Assembly: GCF_910592395.1 (NCBI RefSeq) | Contig: NC_088315.1 | Coordinates: forward strand, 2,856,501 to 2,920,500 | DNA length: 64,000 nt | Reading direction: 5' to 3' | From: Lineus longissimus | Taxonomy: Eukaryota > Nemertea > Pilidiophora > Heteronemertea > Lineidae | Shown: positions 61,201 to 64,000 of the stretch, piece by piece | Position numbering within the stretch: position 1 is the stretch's first letter | Layout of the letters: each line of letters starts with the position of its first letter | The notes under the pieces: model-generated | Database searches by the model: none | Told to the model about the DNA's origin: nothing | What the model saw: the letters and a program-made list of their open reading frames with translations, nothing else | Made by a program: the position numbers and the translations under genes

Positions 61201-64000
61201 GAATAGATTAATAAATTACTTGGTTGACACCTAAGGTAAAAGCAGTCGTGGACACTGCTGTGGAGGGAAAGCTTGGCGGGATAACACGAGGATAACTTAG
61301 TACTTGATATACTTCCAGAGCTGTGTTAGAGGATACGATTCGACCGCCTTGGATTGAGTGATTAACCCGAAAGAAGGTAGGACCAGTCTTTAAAACATAT
61401 TTAGTTTGTATTTATTTTGACTATCTTCACTGAAAAAAGAGAAAGTTCAGAAATTCTGTTCTTCATGAAATACATGTAGCAGAAATTACGCCATTGGGGA
61501 CAAACTTTAAAAAATGAAAGATAACGTAAAGCCCTTTTAATTTATAAATTTTCTACCGTTTTAAAGAAGAAAGCCGAATCAACTCAAACTTAACGAGTAA
61601 CGCATACAAAGAAGTCATATTCTTCATAAAATGGCAAACCAAGTTTAGCGTAAATGAGAAAGACAAAAATATATGTCTCCCTCCAGACTTAACTTTTCTA
61701 AGTGTTTTTAAGAAGACTGAGACAGAGACTGACTGGAACTAAACGAATTACTCTCCGAAAAAAAAAACTTTCTCTAAATAATGTCATCTTCCGCCTTGTT
61801 TAGAAAAAAAGAAGACTCGCGGGGAGAATGCCCTTACTCGGTAATATAGGTAAAGAATCGGCCGGGATTTTCGGGATAGACACTTTCTTTAGCGGGACTA
61901 GTGTGAACGAGCGGAGGATTCCGAAATTGTTTACTGGCGGGATCGGGACCCGGGATGGGGTCATTTCTATATCAAGACATCGAAGCCCGAATTGACCGAT
62001 ATTCACACATCGGACCCGGCCTGCCGCTTAACCGCGTTAGGCTATCGGAGGCGAAATCGTGGCCAACGCAGACAATAACTCCTCAAGCTCTTTAGGGCAG
62101 CGATGAACGCTGCAAGATGACGTTGAGAGATTGCAAGAATATCGTAATGATACTTTTTGATTGAAATGGAAGCAGTTTGCAATTACCTCAATCGGAATCA
62201 TGCCCTGCTACGTCAGTTTCATATTCGTTGTTAGCACTGAAGAATTGATTGATGGATCGAATAAAAGCGTGTTACTGATAACTAAAAATTATCGGGGGAA
62301 AACACTCTCTCGCGTAATCGAAGGTCGAATGACTAGAATCAACTACAATAAGCAGCAAAATCTTTGCGCCTTGTGTGTGAAAAAAGATGTTTAAGTTAAC
62401 CATGCTGCCAAGGAGATCAGTTGAGTTAGGTCAAGATACCGTAACTACATTTACCATTGCATGAGGCGGAGTAATATGTCGTCATTAACGTATATTTCAC
62501 ATAAATGCACTCAGTTGCTTAGTTTATGTGATTTGTGATAAGCTACAACATTTAAAACAAATTGATAGATGACGTTGGCGCATCCACACACAATATAATT
62601 CTTCTTATTGATGGTAAAACACTTTGTTAAATACCTTAAACGTAGAATTAGTTTCTTAAATCGATTAAATGAACTTTAGATTGGCGTTTGAATTAGATGT
62701 AACCTGGTTAAAAATCGGAAGTAAAATGTATTCAAGCATCATGTACAGAGCTTCTCTTCATTATTGGAAATGATTAGTTCCGTAAAACATATTATGCGTT
62801 ATTCGATGTAATGTATTGGCAAAAACCGGTCTGAAAGTTTTGCGTGGAGACGTACCCCACTGGGAGTCAAACCTATGGCCCACTTAAAGGTGAAAAGCGT
62901 TGAGGATTATACTGCGCCTCTCAATACTGCCCAAAAGCCGAAATTGAGAGTTGATATCCTTTGAAAGAATCGTGAGTCCAAGAAATGAAAAGGCAAATTC
63001 GCTAAAGCTCATGGTTTCTCGGGGTAGCCATGGTGTTCCTAACTGTTCTTAAATCGTTCATCGACGATGATGATGACGATGATATATCGATGATTCTCCA
63101 GTTAAAACCGTGCTAAAGCAGTCAAAATCTTCGATATTTTGATATACTTGGGTCTTTAGATCAGATATATGTCGTTCATAACCAGTTAAGTGTCGTGCTG
63201 ACATTCCCAAAAATCCATTAGATTTTGAATAAAACTGAAATTCAATCTTTTAGTCATACCAAAAATATTGAATTCCAAGTAAACTGGGCCGTAATCTAAA
63301 TATCGCTTAAAGTCTGTTACGATTGAATTATTCTGTTGGACAATCGTTGTAGATAAATTGTACTCAGATTAATAGAAACTAGCGAGAACGATTGATGATG
63401 AACGAGCGTGTTCCTGTCGCGGGAAATGAGAACTGGCGCGTTAACTTGGTACATTTACGGATTGGCTCTGCTCAAGGGTGGCTTGAAAGTGCAAGAGGAA
63501 CCCGTGTACTACGAGATTAATGACCGGGACCCGGTAGCCCGGTTATTGATCAAATGAGGTAAAAGATAACGTTCTTAGTTTACCCTTAAGTACAGCGAAG
63601 GTCGGCAGCAGTCGAAAATTCTGTATGGTACATGTGTATATGATTTTGCAGAGACTATGATCGTCAATGCCGCGCATTATGCATTTTGTAGAATCCTTTG
63701 TTTTCCGGACATTCTGATGATTCAAACTTTTATACCGGTTCCAATCTAGGCGTGGCAGAGGTATGACCGACTTTCGAAATCAACGTCATTGCCTCTACTA
63801 ATTTCTCAGCGATACAATTGATACGGACGCTTGAAAAATGCAGTCGGGTCACGAACCCAATCTAAAAGTCGCCATGCGGTAAAGGAAATTGATAACGTTT
63901 TCCGATATATTGCAAAATTAGAATGTAAGTCCTCTATTACAGCTTCAAAATCTACATTTTCAAATTTGATACAGGTACTAGCACACGCACTGATATGTGT
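55300..64000. other. unassigned sequence to the right edge
   Basis: No recognisable exon, RNA gene, tandem array or transposon with both ends. Open frames are short (60-112 codons), overlap each other and carry no motif I know. Small (GAT/GAC)n tract near 63064-63082. Confidence 0.4.

Noticed and set aside
62020-62050. A-box-like word on the minus strand (TAGCCTAACGCGGTTAAGCGG)
   Set aside because: No B box of the form GGTTCRANYCC at tRNA spacing and no cloverleaf; at most a decayed SINE head.
63836-63876. Minus-strand TTTAGATTGGGT shared with the satellite tRNA-like sequence
   Set aside because: The match is only about 12 bases and the neighbouring A and B boxes are missing.

Overview
The window is animal (metazoan) nuclear DNA. 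Genes are broken into exons with GT...AG introns, two of the three recognised proteins belong to metazoan-type families, coding density is low, and short inverted-repeat transposons, minisatellites and tRNA-derived repeats are abundant. The repeat style, including frequent TACATGTA-type words, fits a marine invertebrate (for example a lophotrochozoan, hemichordate or lancelet). I cannot name the species from sequence alone.

Left gene cluster (1-5.1 kb): two housekeeping genes lie head to head. PSMD2/Rpn1 (26S proteasome base subunit; first three exons only) runs leftward off the edge. TYW2/TRMT12 (wybutosine synthesis on tRNA-Phe) runs rightward and is complete in five exons. Their start codons are only 47 bp apart, and both sit in ATGGCGG-like YY1/TISU contexts. 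A 23-bp minisatellite follows TYW2.

Satellite block (7.9-21.5 kb): fourteen complete copies and one partial copy of an ~896-bp unit form a 13.1-kb tandem array. Every unit carries a minus-strand tRNA-like sequence with A box, B box and a T-run just downstream. The array is bracketed by two 194-bp direct repeats, at 7905-8098 and 21330-21523, that are 96% identical and absent from the units.

MGAT4 gene (24.76-28.36 kb): a complete four-exon gene for a GT54-family Golgi N-acetylglucosaminyltransferase. Its third intron holds two back-to-back non-autonomous DNA transposons with visible terminal inverted repeats and target-site duplications. A (GGTACAGGAAATAAA)-type minisatellite occurs three times just upstream, once inverted.

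Right part (28.4-64 kb): no recognisable protein gene. I see one candidate orphan pair of terminal exons near 31.1-31.4 kb, several MITEs, local tandem duplications, a pair of DR1 nuclear-receptor-type half-site repeats, and otherwise unassigned sequence. It may be intergenic or the inside of a large intron.

The most unusual object is the Pol III-promoter-bearing tandem array with its bracketing repeats. The tightest functional story is the 47-bp divergent PSMD2/TYW2 start region.
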